Shown here in pieces: positions 8,818 through 16,025 of a stretch of DNA of 21,832 nucleotides (positions are counted from its first letter, which is position 1; each line of letters starts with the position of its first letter). The notes beneath the pieces were generated by a model. It was not told the DNA's origin and made no database searches. It was given only the letters and a program-made list of their open reading frames with translations. Position numbers and translations under genes: made by a program. Source of the DNA: Planctomycetota bacterium (lineage in GTDB: Bacteria; Planctomycetota; UBA11346); assembly GCA_024641365.1 (NCBI GenBank), contig JAHEDF010000012.1, forward strand, positions 1 to 21,832. The letters are read 5' to 3'.

Positions 8818-9163
8818 TAATTAACAACTAAGCGAATAAAGCGGTGGCCTCTATTTGCAAAATCGCGAAGCGAATGCTCGCAATAGAAAAAGATTTGCCA
8901 ACAGATCCGCATTGTGGTGTACAAGTAGCTCATGTGCTTTATAGGAGTTCCTTACCAGTTGATCACTCAAGGTGAACGCTGAGTCGATGGAGGTAGCTCT
9001 TTCGCCAGTGTGAGAAAGCCTCAAAGTCCCATCTTATACGCCTTTATAGCCAAAACGGACGCTAAGAACTCCTTTAGGAAATCCCAGCACTGTACGATTG
9101 ACCAGAAATGTATGCTAACACCTTTCACTTGAGGCGCTTGCGAGGCTTCCTAGAAGCTGTCCC
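8818..9163. other. non-coding spacer with nested inverted repeats
   Basis: No coding frame is credible here. Three structures are visible: (1) TCTATT(T)GC at 8850-8858 with GCAATAGA at 8880-8887, enclosing TCGC-GAA-GCGA at 8863-8873; (2) a long-range stem AGGAGTTC at 8943-8950 with GAACTCCT at 9066-9073, extended by TTA/TAA across one bulged C; (3) inside it, GAGG (8990-8993) with CCTC (9019-9022) and CTTTC (8999-9003) with GAAAG (9014-9018). This could be a small RNA, the leader of the next gene or part of the mutS 3' end. No known RNA family was recognised. Confidence 0.4.
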
Positions 9164-9910
9164 ATGCTGCCTATGATACCTGCTGAGTTGTGCGCCTCTA
9201 TCAATCACGTGCGCACACGTTTTACCTACCGTGCAGGCATTGTCGGTACGTTGTTAGCAATAAGTATGACAGGCATTCTGGCAGTCGATAGTGCCGACGA
9301 TGAAGGTTTTTCGACCATATCTCGTCGAGAACATGATCCCTATCGCGTTAACGATCTGCGCTTTGGTTACAGCATGTTACCAGCGGGGGCAAAAATTAGT
9401 GTCATTGATCGGAGTAATAGTACGAATGCGGCAAATTATTCAAAAGACACCAACTGGGATTTAACCGGTCGTACAGGATTGACGTGGATGACGCCATGGA
9501 GCGGACTCCATGAAGATGGTGATTTTTTAGTCGGATTAGAAGTAAGCACTAATCATTTAGTTATTGAACGTTCGAATAATTCTCCTGAAATTGATTTTCG
9601 TTCCTATCAATTGACGTTGCACCCAGCTGCTGGTTGGTTAATTGATGATCATCTACATCTCGAATTAAATCCGTATGCGAGCTGGGGAATTAGTCAGTAC
9701 AGACAAAGCGCGGCTGGCAGCGGTAAAGATTGGTTTTGGGAATTTGGCTTTCGCGCTGCTGGTTATTATACGTGGCGCAGTGGCTTGCAGCTTGGTTTAC
9801 AAATGTCTTATCATTATGGCAAAACGCGCGGTGAAATTGATCCTAGTTATGATGTTAAATTTGAAATGCAGGGGGTCATGCTGGGATTACAATTAGGATT
9901 ACGCCTGTAA
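9164..9910 (+). CDS. predicted outer-membrane beta-barrel-like protein, function unknown
   Basis: A 248-residue protein. An N-terminal basic stretch (RTRFTYR) and hydrophobic segment (about residues 24-40, GIVGTLLAISMTGILA) look like a signal peptide, with cleavage near VDSA-DD. The rest is rich in alternating polar and aromatic residues in strand-like blocks (LRFGYSML, GLTWMTPW, SYQLTLHPAAGWLI, WFWEFGFRAAGYYTW, LQLGLQMSYHYG, MLGLQLGLRL) and ends in a hydrophobic strand, as outer-membrane barrels do. No family name can be given. No Shine-Dalgarno precedes the ATG at 9164; a later start such as GTG at 9212 (Val17) would leave a more usual signal peptide. It is followed after 268 bp by the ThuA-like gene in the same direction. 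That spacer has short hairpins (ACGGAT-CTT-ATCCGT; TGGTTT-CA-AAACCA), so co-transcription is uncertain. Confidence 0.7.
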   Translation: MLPMIPAELCASINHVRTRFTYRAGIVGTLLAISMTGILAVDSADDEGFSTISRREHDPYRVNDLRFGYSMLPAGAKISVIDRSNSTNAANYSKDTNWDLTGRTGLTWMTPWSGLHEDGDFLVGLEVSTNHLVIERSNNSPEIDFRSYQLTLHPAAGWLIDDHLHLELNPYASWGISQYRQSAAGSGKDWFWEFGFRAAGYYTWRSGLQLGLQMSYHYGKTRGEIDPSYDVKFEMQGVMLGLQLGLRL

Positions 9911-10178
9911 GCAATGATAAGTAGCTGTTAGGCGTTCGTTCGCTAGAGATGATCAAAAAGATGCGCAAAAACACTTTGGTTTCAAAACCATACTAGTGCA
10001 CTCGTAGAGTGTTATTCGACTGGCGCGAAACGTTCTTTTCGGCATTGACGTGGACAGAAAACGGATCTTATCCGTGTGTGAACGAATCGGCTCATGAGTA
10101 CCTTATCATAGGATGTATGAGTTCCGGTTCCGGTCATATTCCGATCAAAGCCACTCGTCCCTTTCAAGTAGGATCTTT

Positions 10179-10994
10179 ATGCTCAAATCACTCTTCACTC
10201 TCGCCTTAATGACGCTGGCATTTACGGCGTCCTTTGCCGAAGATGTCAAACCGTTAAAAATATTGCTCATTACTGGTGGCTGCTGCCATGACTATAAATC
10301 GCAGAAAGATATTCTTAAAAATGGCATTGAAGCACGCGTGAACGCAATTGTCGATCAAATGCACGTTGATGACAAAAGTACCAAACCGCCATTACCGTTA
10401 TATGGCAATCCAGATTACGCTAAAGGCTACGATTTAATTATTCACGATGAATGTTCAGCTGGAATTTCTGACCCAGCAACAATTGCTGGTGTTTTAAAAC
10501 CACATCAGGACGGTATTCCCGGCGTAAATTTACATTGCGCTATGCACAGTTATCGCTTTGGCGATTTCAAAAAACCGGTCACTGCTGAAGCCGACAATGG
10601 TAAATGGTATGAATATTTAGGCCTGCAATCGAGTGGTCATGGTCCGCAAAAACCTATCGACATTACTTATGTGGATAAAGATCATCCTATTTCAAAAGGT
10701 CTACCTGAATGGACCACGATTAATGAAGAGCTCTATAACAATATTAGTATTTTAGGCGGTCATCCATTAGCGCGTGGTGCGCAAATAGGTAAAGGTGATA
10801 AGAAGGAGGAAACTGTTGTGGTCTGGACCAATGAGTACACCGACAAAAAAGTTCGTGTATTTAGTACTTCATTAGGTCACAACAATGCCACCGTAGAAGA
10901 CGCACGCTATTTAGATTTAGTTGCACGTGGCGTATTATGGGCGACTGGTCACTTAAGCGACGATGGCAAAGCTACCGACGGCTACGGCAAATAA
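10179..10994 (+). CDS. secreted ThuA-like domain protein
   Basis: A 271-residue protein read from the ATG at 10179, which has TAGGA about 8 nt upstream and begins a clean signal peptide (MLKSLFTLALMTLAFTASFA, then EDVK). The frame is open further upstream to 10113, but that extension would bury the signal. The ThuA domain (glutamine-amidotransferase-like fold) starts with KILLITGGCCHDY, continues through YDLIIHDEC, GIPGVNLHCAMHSYR, the substrate-site-like SSGHGPQKPI and DHPISKGLP, and ends with VRVFSTSLGHNN and the DARYLDLVARGVLWATGHL helix. ThuA-like proteins are linked to trehalose or other disaccharide and keto-sugar use and are abundant in planctomycetes; the reaction is not firmly established for most. 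It lies tail-to-tail with the DUF1080 gene across a shared terminator. Confidence 0.92.
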   Translation: MLKSLFTLALMTLAFTASFAEDVKPLKILLITGGCCHDYKSQKDILKNGIEARVNAIVDQMHVDDKSTKPPLPLYGNPDYAKGYDLIIHDECSAGISDPATIAGVLKPHQDGIPGVNLHCAMHSYRFGDFKKPVTAEADNGKWYEYLGLQSSGHGPQKPIDITYVDKDHPISKGLPEWTTINEELYNNISILGGHPLARGAQIGKGDKKEETVVVWTNEYTDKKVRVFSTSLGHNNATVEDARYLDLVARGVLWATGHLSDDGKATDGYGK

Positions 10995-11018
10995 ACATCC
11001 GTAATTGACTACAAAACG

Positions 11019-11051
11019 AGCCCAGGCGTCACAACGGCGCCTGGGCTTTTT
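11019..11051 (+). terminator. intrinsic terminator between convergent genes
   Basis: AGCCCAGGCG (11019-11028) pairs with CGCCTGGGCT (11038-11047), followed by TTTT on the plus strand. The minus strand also continues into CGTTTT, so it may serve both the ThuA-like gene and the convergent DUF1080 gene. Confidence 0.88.
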
Positions 11052-11080
11052 CGTGCCCGTAAGCATTTCCATCATCTGAA

Positions 11081-11764
11081 TTACTCAACGCCAGCGTATA
11101 ATTTCACCCAATCGATTTTGACATTGCCAAGCTTAATGCCTTTAAAATCAATTTGCTGTACCTCGGTATTTTGCAACGTAATGGCAGCGTTTTTGACAAT
11201 TTGTTTCTTGTCATTTACTTTAAATAACAAGGCACCTTCTTTCACTTCAACAACGACATCAACCCAGGTGTTCAATGGAACTAATATATCTTTAATAGCG
11301 ACTTTATCTTTTTTCTGAATGGTGAGGTCGGTTTGCTTTTCGTTAAAAATAAATGAATTAATGTGATGACCAAAATCCAATTGGGCCTTACCGCCATTTT
11401 CGTATTTACCGTCATAACGCACACGCATCATAATGACTAAGGCTTTAGGGACTGGCTTGATAAAAATTACCGGGCGCGTTCCATCATGCGCGTCATTTTT
11501 TGCCTGCATTTGCTTTTGATATTCTTCCGTAGCTGAACTACCAATTAAGACACCGTCTTTCACTTCCCATTGAGTGTTTTGACGAATTTCCCACTGCTCC
11601 GCGTTAGTGTGCGGTCCATCGGTTTTAAATTGCTCTTCGTAAACTAACGTCATCGATGAAAATAACTCTGGCTTATAGTCTTCAGCGTAGCTGTTTTGAC
11701 ATAAAGCAGCAAAACACAGTAGCGGGGTAGAAATACAAGCAATAAAAGGCATTTTTATAGTCAT
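11081..11764 (-). CDS. secreted DUF1080 (3-keto-disaccharide hydrolase / concanavalin-like fold) protein
   Basis: A 227-residue protein if begun at the ATG at 11764, chosen because GGGAT lies about 9 nt upstream and the signal peptide then starts correctly (MTIKMPFIACISTPLLCFAALCQNSYAED). The frame extends 11 codons further to an ATG at 11797. The mature part is a predicted beta-sandwich with WEIRQNTQWEVKDGVLIGSS, LVIMMRVRYDGKYENGGKAQLDFG, NTWVDVVVEVKEGALLFKVND and a terminal QIDFKGIKLGNVKIDWVKLY. This is the DUF1080 or LamG-like layout common in planctomycete secreted proteins, some of which hydrolyse 3-keto-glycosides. It is shorter than many members and catalytic residues cannot be assigned. 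It lies 67 bp downstream of sulfatase 1 in the same direction, probably one transcript. Confidence 0.8.
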   Translation of the reverse strand: MTIKMPFIACISTPLLCFAALCQNSYAEDYKPELFSSMTLVYEEQFKTDGPHTNAEQWEIRQNTQWEVKDGVLIGSSATEEYQKQMQAKNDAHDGTRPVIFIKPVPKALVIMMRVRYDGKYENGGKAQLDFGHHINSFIFNEKQTDLTIQKKDKVAIKDILVPLNTWVDVVVEVKEGALLFKVNDKKQIVKNAAITLQNTEVQQIDFKGIKLGNVKIDWVKLYAGVE

Positions 11765-11831
11765 TGATAGGTTATCCCGAATAGAAAGATGAAACAAAAA
11801 TTAAAGCACGTATGTCTTTATAAATTGGCTA

Positions 11832-13304
11832 CTATTTTGATTTATTTTTAGATTTACCGCCTTTTTCCTGAGTCGAGCTTAGGTATTCAATTGCCGCAAA
11901 GTCGTCGATTTTTTTCTGTAACATTGCTTTAATGGCTTTTGCCTGGTCATCGAGATCGGCATCATTTAGTGGTTTTTTCTCGGTAAGATCACTGGGGACA
12001 TGAAAGAAAGTTCCGTCGTCATACAGTTTGTACATTTGATTGCGCGCAAATATTTTAGCTTTTGGACCACCACTTGGCGCATACCATATATAAATCGCAT
12101 CCCGAGGAGTTCCTTTTTCACCTTTTAATTGTGGTGCGAAGCTAATTCCATCAAATGGAATGCCAGAAGGTAGCGGAATACCAGCGGCGTCGCAGATGGT
12201 TGGTAAGATGTCACTCATATCTGCAATATCTTGCGTAACCGTTCCTTTTTTAATGACCGCTGGCCAACTTACCACGCAAGGGACATGGTTACCGCCATCA
12301 ATCATTTTCCCTTTTGCCCCAACCACTTTGCCATAAGTCGTATTAGTGACGATGGGAGTATCGGTGCCATTGTCTCCTAAAAAAATAAGCAGGGTATTAT
12401 CGCGAATGCCAAGTTCGGTGAGTTTCTTATCGATTTTAGCGACTGATTTATCAACATAGGCGACCATATCTTTAAAATATTTTGCATCGCCCTTGTAAGA
12501 GGTACTACCCATAGATTTAGGGTCCCATTCTTCAGAATCAGGTGTCGGTGAAAACGGACAATGTGTCAACGCCATTGGATAATAGACGAAAAATGGCTGG
12601 TCTTTATTGGTGGTAATAAAGTCATTAATAAAGTCGGTAAAAAGATCAGATGAAAATTCCCCCATTTTGAAATCTAATAGCTCACCATTTTTCTCAAGCT
12701 GTGGATTTGGAAATCGCGTATCATGGCCTTTATTTTCTCGCCCACGCATGTGTTGCCAGAGCAAGGCTTGCTGGAAACCAAAATGGTGTGGCGAGTCTTT
12801 GTCAGATCCAAGTTGCCATTTTCCAGCAATGCAGGTTTTGTAGCCAGCATCTTGAAAAATATTACCAAAAGTTTTTTGATCACGTGCTAATAAGCCAAAT
12901 TTTACATAATTGCGTCGGTTACTCATCCCCGTCATTAATTTAACGCGAGTTGGTGTGCACAATGGCTGTGCGTAAAAATGTTCAAAACGAAAACCCTCAG
13001 CAGCCATTTTATCAAGGTAGGGTGTTTTATAATCTAAACTGCCATTCGAGCTTAGCCCTTCATAGCCCAAATCGTCTGCCATGATCACGATGATATTTAT
13101 TTTATTTGCAGTCTCCGCGTACGCGACTTGGGCATTAATTATTCCCAAACCGACGAGCACTATTATCATAAATTGGGAAAGCTTAATAACATAAGTCAGT
13201 ATGGTCATGGTTTGCTCATTTGGGTTAGTTACTCGCATAAGTTGGCCTCTCTGGATATGCACTTTAAGTGCATCAAATGGTAGTGGTACCCGAAAAGTCG
13301 TCAC
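11832..13304 (-). CDS. secreted S1-family sulfatase 1 (GKWQ variant)
   Basis: Sulfatases hydrolyse sulfate esters using a formylglycine made from Cys. The 490-residue reading has a hydrophobic export segment (about residues 36-63, ending AYA-ET), which suggests the true start is Met23 or Met33 (13208). Family motifs: MADDLGY (Asp77 and Asp78, metal), CTPTR at 116-120 (Cys116 to formylglycine, then LMTG), GKWQLG at 161-166, THCPF (His), LGDNG (metal) and the Lys-rich GAKGKMIDGGNHVP. The usual GKWH His is Gln164 here, in a CAA codon. The C-terminal tail is Lys-rich (GGKSKNKSK). It has divergent 5' neighbours (beta-lactamase-like gene, 118 bp) and is followed by DUF1080. No formylglycine-generating enzyme is in the window. 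Confidence 0.93.
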   Translation of the reverse strand: MTTFRVPLPFDALKVHIQRGQLMRVTNPNEQTMTILTYVIKLSQFMIIVLVGLGIINAQVAYAETANKINIIVIMADDLGYEGLSSNGSLDYKTPYLDKMAAEGFRFEHFYAQPLCTPTRVKLMTGMSNRRNYVKFGLLARDQKTFGNIFQDAGYKTCIAGKWQLGSDKDSPHHFGFQQALLWQHMRGRENKGHDTRFPNPQLEKNGELLDFKMGEFSSDLFTDFINDFITTNKDQPFFVYYPMALTHCPFSPTPDSEEWDPKSMGSTSYKGDAKYFKDMVAYVDKSVAKIDKKLTELGIRDNTLLIFLGDNGTDTPIVTNTTYGKVVGAKGKMIDGGNHVPCVVSWPAVIKKGTVTQDIADMSDILPTICDAAGIPLPSGIPFDGISFAPQLKGEKGTPRDAIYIWYAPSGGPKAKIFARNQMYKLYDDGTFFHVPSDLTEKKPLNDADLDDQAKAIKAMLQKKIDDFAAIEYLSSTQEKGGKSKNKSK

Positions 13305-13422
13305 TGTTCGTTTTTACTACAGCTTACAAATTATAAGCATTTTGTATCTCTGGGAGGGGGAATGCCTCGTTGCCACTCGGCTAAAGCAATCAATAGTCGA
13401 GACTCGTCCATAGGATAACACC

Positions 13423-14661
13423 ATGAAACGCTTATTAATTCACCTTGTCTTATTCTCGATAATTACACTAGGCTGCTCATCTGCATCCCGTGAACGAGCT
13501 GTTGTTTCTCCTGAATCGGTTGGCCTCTCATCAGACAAGCTCATGAAAGTTGATATGGCCATACAACAATTGGTCACAGATAAAAAGATTGCAGGCGGCA
13601 TCGTTGCAATTGCACGGCATGGACAAATCGCCTATTTAAAATCGTTTGGTAAACGTGATTTAGAGGCAGACGTGCCAATGACGGATGACACGATATTTCG
13701 CATTTATTCAATGACTAAAGCAATCACGTCAGTAGCCACGTTAATGTTAGTTGAAGAAGGAAAGATAAATTTAGACGACCCGGTCGGAAAACATGTAAAA
13801 GAAATGGCGGATTTAAAGTTATTATTAGAAACAGGTTCCGTAACAGCGACAAAACAACCAACTATTCGTGACTTATTACGACATACGGCTGGTATGCTCT
13901 ATGGTGGCGGCAGTTCAGCAATTGATAAACTCTACCAAAGCACAAAGCCAATGCAGGCAAATAACTTAAACGACTTTGCAAAAATTATGGGACAATTGCC
14001 ATTGGCTTATGAACCGGGAACCGATTGGATTTATTCAGTTTCGATTGATGTTGCCGGTTTAGTCGTTGAACGCGTTTCAGGCCAACCGCTTGATGAGTTT
14101 TTTCGCGAACGTATTTTTAAACCGCTCGATATGCCGGATACCGGATTTGATGTTCCATCTGATAAGCTACATCGTTTCGCTGCGTTTTATCAACAAACGA
14201 AAGACGGATTAAAACGTGGAGATCACCCGACGAAATTCGCTGGACCAGTGACGTTCTATTCTGGTGGTGGCGGACTCGTCAGTACGGCACGCGATTATAT
14301 GCGTTTTTTAATGATGATTCGTAATGGAGGAGTTTTAGATGGCCATCGTTTACTACAACCACAATCTATTGCCTTAATGACAACGAATCAGTTACCAGAA
14401 AAAGCATTTCCCATTTATTTTGGCAAACAAATTCGCCATGGTACGGGATTTGGATTAGGGTTTTCTGTGAGCACGGCTGATACGGAATGGGATCCAGCAG
14501 GTCATATTGGTGAATATGGCTGGGGCGGGATGGCCTCGACGCATTATTGGACCAGCCCGAAAGATGATTTAACCGTTATTACTTTAGAACAACGTGTTCC
14601 GTACACATTTGAAACTGAATTTTTGGTAAAAGGATTAATTTACGACGCCATCATAAAATAA
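13423..14661 (+). CDS. lipoprotein serine hydrolase, class C beta-lactamase / family VIII esterase type
   Basis: A 412-residue protein. The signal peptide ends in a lipobox (ITLGC, Cys18), so it should be membrane-anchored. The catalytic SxxK motif is Ser96-Met-Thr-Lys99 in FRIYSMTKA. The second motif is Tyr204-Ser-Val in DWIYSVSIDVAG, where class C beta-lactamases have Tyr-x-Asn. The third region reads HIGEYGWGG, a pattern seen in esterase-like members in place of KTG. Supporting blocks are TIRDLLRHTAGM, LDEFFRERIFKPLDMPDTGF and GGGGLVSTARDYMRFL. The family includes esterases, peptidases and transesterases; the motifs favour an esterase or peptidase role over antibiotic resistance. AGGA is about 9 nt before the ATG. 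It ends only 3 bp from the convergent DUF6807 gene and shares a divergent promoter region with sulfatase 1. Confidence 0.93.
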   Translation: MKRLLIHLVLFSIITLGCSSASRERAVVSPESVGLSSDKLMKVDMAIQQLVTDKKIAGGIVAIARHGQIAYLKSFGKRDLEADVPMTDDTIFRIYSMTKAITSVATLMLVEEGKINLDDPVGKHVKEMADLKLLLETGSVTATKQPTIRDLLRHTAGMLYGGGSSAIDKLYQSTKPMQANNLNDFAKIMGQLPLAYEPGTDWIYSVSIDVAGLVVERVSGQPLDEFFRERIFKPLDMPDTGFDVPSDKLHRFAAFYQQTKDGLKRGDHPTKFAGPVTFYSGGGGLVSTARDYMRFLMMIRNGGVLDGHRLLQPQSIALMTTNQLPEKAFPIYFGKQIRHGTGFGLGFSVSTADTEWDPAGHIGEYGWGGMASTHYWTSPKDDLTVITLEQRVPYTFETEFLVKGLIYDAIIK

Positions 14662-14664
14662 TAA

Positions 14665-15651
14665 TTATTTTGCGTACTCCGTCCATGCTTCGGCAATGTG
14701 GGCAGCGGTTTCATCGCCTTCATGTAATATAATCCGATGCTTGAGATGAATGACCTGATCTTTTTTAAGCACCACATCGCCGGATTCTTTTTCTTTTGCG
14801 ATTTCCTGTAAAGCAAATGGGTTTGCGGTAAGAAGTCCGTAGGTTCTAACATGCCACGGTGTCGGATGACGAAAGCTGCTTGGGTGGTTGAGCATCGCAA
14901 TTCCCATGGTTTTACCTTTGATCGGCCCATTAAAATCGACCCAGGTCGCGCGTTTACCCCATGCATCTTTATTGGTGAGTCCGGTGCTCGTAATGATGCG
15001 CCCACCTTTACCAGCATCGACACTCATGTCATGAGCTACCCGTATGCTGAAGCCAGAATCTTTTTTATCTAAAATGGTTATTTGATCTTTCACGCCTTCT
15101 AATGTGATGTCAAAATCGATGATGCGTGATCCGTTGTCCGCGACAAAAAATTGCATGGTACGCGTTTGTCGCATATACACATCACCAGTCGATGTCAGAT
15201 TATTGCTCTCCACAACAAGCGTAGCGGCATTTCCAGATGCCGTAGCAGTAATTACTTTCGTATGTACTTGGCGTCCCATCGTCGCTTGTTTTTTAGCATC
15301 AAGCACCCCATTCTTGCTGTATGACAGTGGTTCAGCCCAGGTATTTAATCCGTCGGCGCTCATCAGCCCAAAACAGATGGAGCGATGATGCGGATGGTCT
15401 TGTTTTTCACCGGCAATTTTTTCCATCGGGAAGGCACGGGTCATTGGAATTTCTCCCGGACCAATGACGGGATATAAATAACATTTATTGGTCACGGTAT
15501 CACTGGTCACATAACGAGTAAATAATGTACCATCAATTAAGACTGTGATGTCACCGGACGTTTCCTGTTTAATGGAAAACTCAGCAGCATTTGTGGAGCT
15601 AAAAATAGAAAGTAGCGTGAGTACAACAGCAAGATTGTTTGACTGAAACAT
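14665..15651 (-). CDS. secreted DUF6807 ('PmoA-like') protein
   Basis: A 328-residue protein with a signal peptide (MFQSNNLAVVLTLLSIFSSTNA, then AEF). Characteristic segments are YPVIGPGEIPMTRAFPM, DHPHHRSICFG (His-rich motif about residues 85-95), DFDITL and HPSSFRHPTPWHVRTYGLL followed by NPFALQ. Databases often call this family 'methane oxygenase PmoA', a misleading label: it has no membrane helices or resemblance to particulate methane monooxygenase. It is a secreted beta-rich domain frequent in planctomycetes and bacteroidetes near carbohydrate genes; its activity is unknown to me. It is convergent with the serine hydrolase gene and divergent from sulfatase 2 across a 374-bp region rich in candidate regulatory repeats. 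Confidence 0.9.
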   Translation of the reverse strand: MFQSNNLAVVLTLLSIFSSTNAAEFSIKQETSGDITVLIDGTLFTRYVTSDTVTNKCYLYPVIGPGEIPMTRAFPMEKIAGEKQDHPHHRSICFGLMSADGLNTWAEPLSYSKNGVLDAKKQATMGRQVHTKVITATASGNAATLVVESNNLTSTGDVYMRQTRTMQFFVADNGSRIIDFDITLEGVKDQITILDKKDSGFSIRVAHDMSVDAGKGGRIITSTGLTNKDAWGKRATWVDFNGPIKGKTMGIAMLNHPSSFRHPTPWHVRTYGLLTANPFALQEIAKEKESGDVVLKKDQVIHLKHRIILHEGDETAAHIAEAWTEYAK

Positions 15652-15774
15652 CTGACACCCGCTTTGTGAATGGTTATACAGTTCCTATCATCATAATGAT
15701 ACCATGCGTAGGAAGGGGCGTTGTACGCGTGACCCCCATTTGGACGATAGTTTTCATGTACCATTTTAACGAGC

Positions 15775-15790
15775 TGTGTTCGTGCTCACA
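15775..15790. promoter_or_regulatory. CRP/FNR-like palindrome TGTGT-N6-TCACA
   Basis: The half-sites TGTGT (15775-15779) and TCACA (15786-15790) are separated by 6 bases and match the CRP consensus TGTGA-N6-TCACA at 9 of 10 positions. No regulator gene is in the window, so the match could be chance. Confidence 0.3.
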
Positions 15791-15804
15791 TTGCCCACTG
15801 ACCA

Positions 15805-15851
15805 TTTTATCCATTTAATCACATAAAGGATGCGTTTTACCCATGTAATCA
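15805..15851. promoter_or_regulatory. direct repeat TTTTAYCCATKTAATCA, two copies 30 bp apart
   Basis: Copies start at 15805 and 15835 and agree at 15 of 17 positions. The 30-bp period is close to three helical turns, so a dimeric activator could bind both on one face of the DNA, as AraC-type regulators do. The site lies about 190-220 bp ahead of the sulfatase 2 start. Confidence 0.4.
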
Positions 15852-15972
15852 ATGTGACCCAATTATGCAGCGTTTTGTCATGAAAAATGTGATTTTGGAG
15901 TGTACCTCTTACGGATAAAGCTTATGTACCTTCTTAAAGCTTCGTTGATTCAATTAACGGCAAACGGTTTTT

Positions 15973-16008
15973 CTTAACCTTCTTAACCTTCTTAACCATC
16001 TTAACCTT
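15973..16008 (+). repeat. four tandem copies of the 9-mer CTTAACCTT ahead of sulfatase 2
   Basis: Copies occupy 15973-15981, 15982-15990, 15991-15999 (one change, CTTAACCAT) and 16000-16008. The array ends 17 bp before the ATG at 16026, in the spacer or untranslated leader. Copy number could change by slippage and alter promoter spacing or leader structure. Confidence 0.9.
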
Positions 16009-16025
16009 AGTTGTGGAGTAATCCT

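Larger units (their letters stand above)
15652..16025. other. divergent regulatory region between DUF6807 and sulfatase 2 genes
   Basis: This 374-bp stretch has no coding frame of note. It contains a CRP-like palindrome (15775-15790), a 30-bp-spaced direct repeat (15805-15851) and a four-copy 9-bp tandem repeat (15973-16008), each listed separately. GGAG lies about 8 nt ahead of the sulfatase 2 ATG. It presumably carries the promoters of both genes, but I see no convincing -35/-10 pair. Confidence 0.5.

Noticed and set aside
10009..10209. Plus-strand frame ahead of the ThuA-like gene, and the ThuA extension back to 10113
   Set aside because: The spacer frame has no protein features. The extension would place a signal peptide internally, while the ATG at 10179 has its own Shine-Dalgarno.
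14665..15651. Reading the DUF6807 gene as a methane monooxygenase subunit (PmoA)
   Set aside because: It has a cleavable signal peptide and no membrane helices; the His-rich DHPHHR motif and beta-rich body belong to the secreted family that was mislabelled 'PmoA'.
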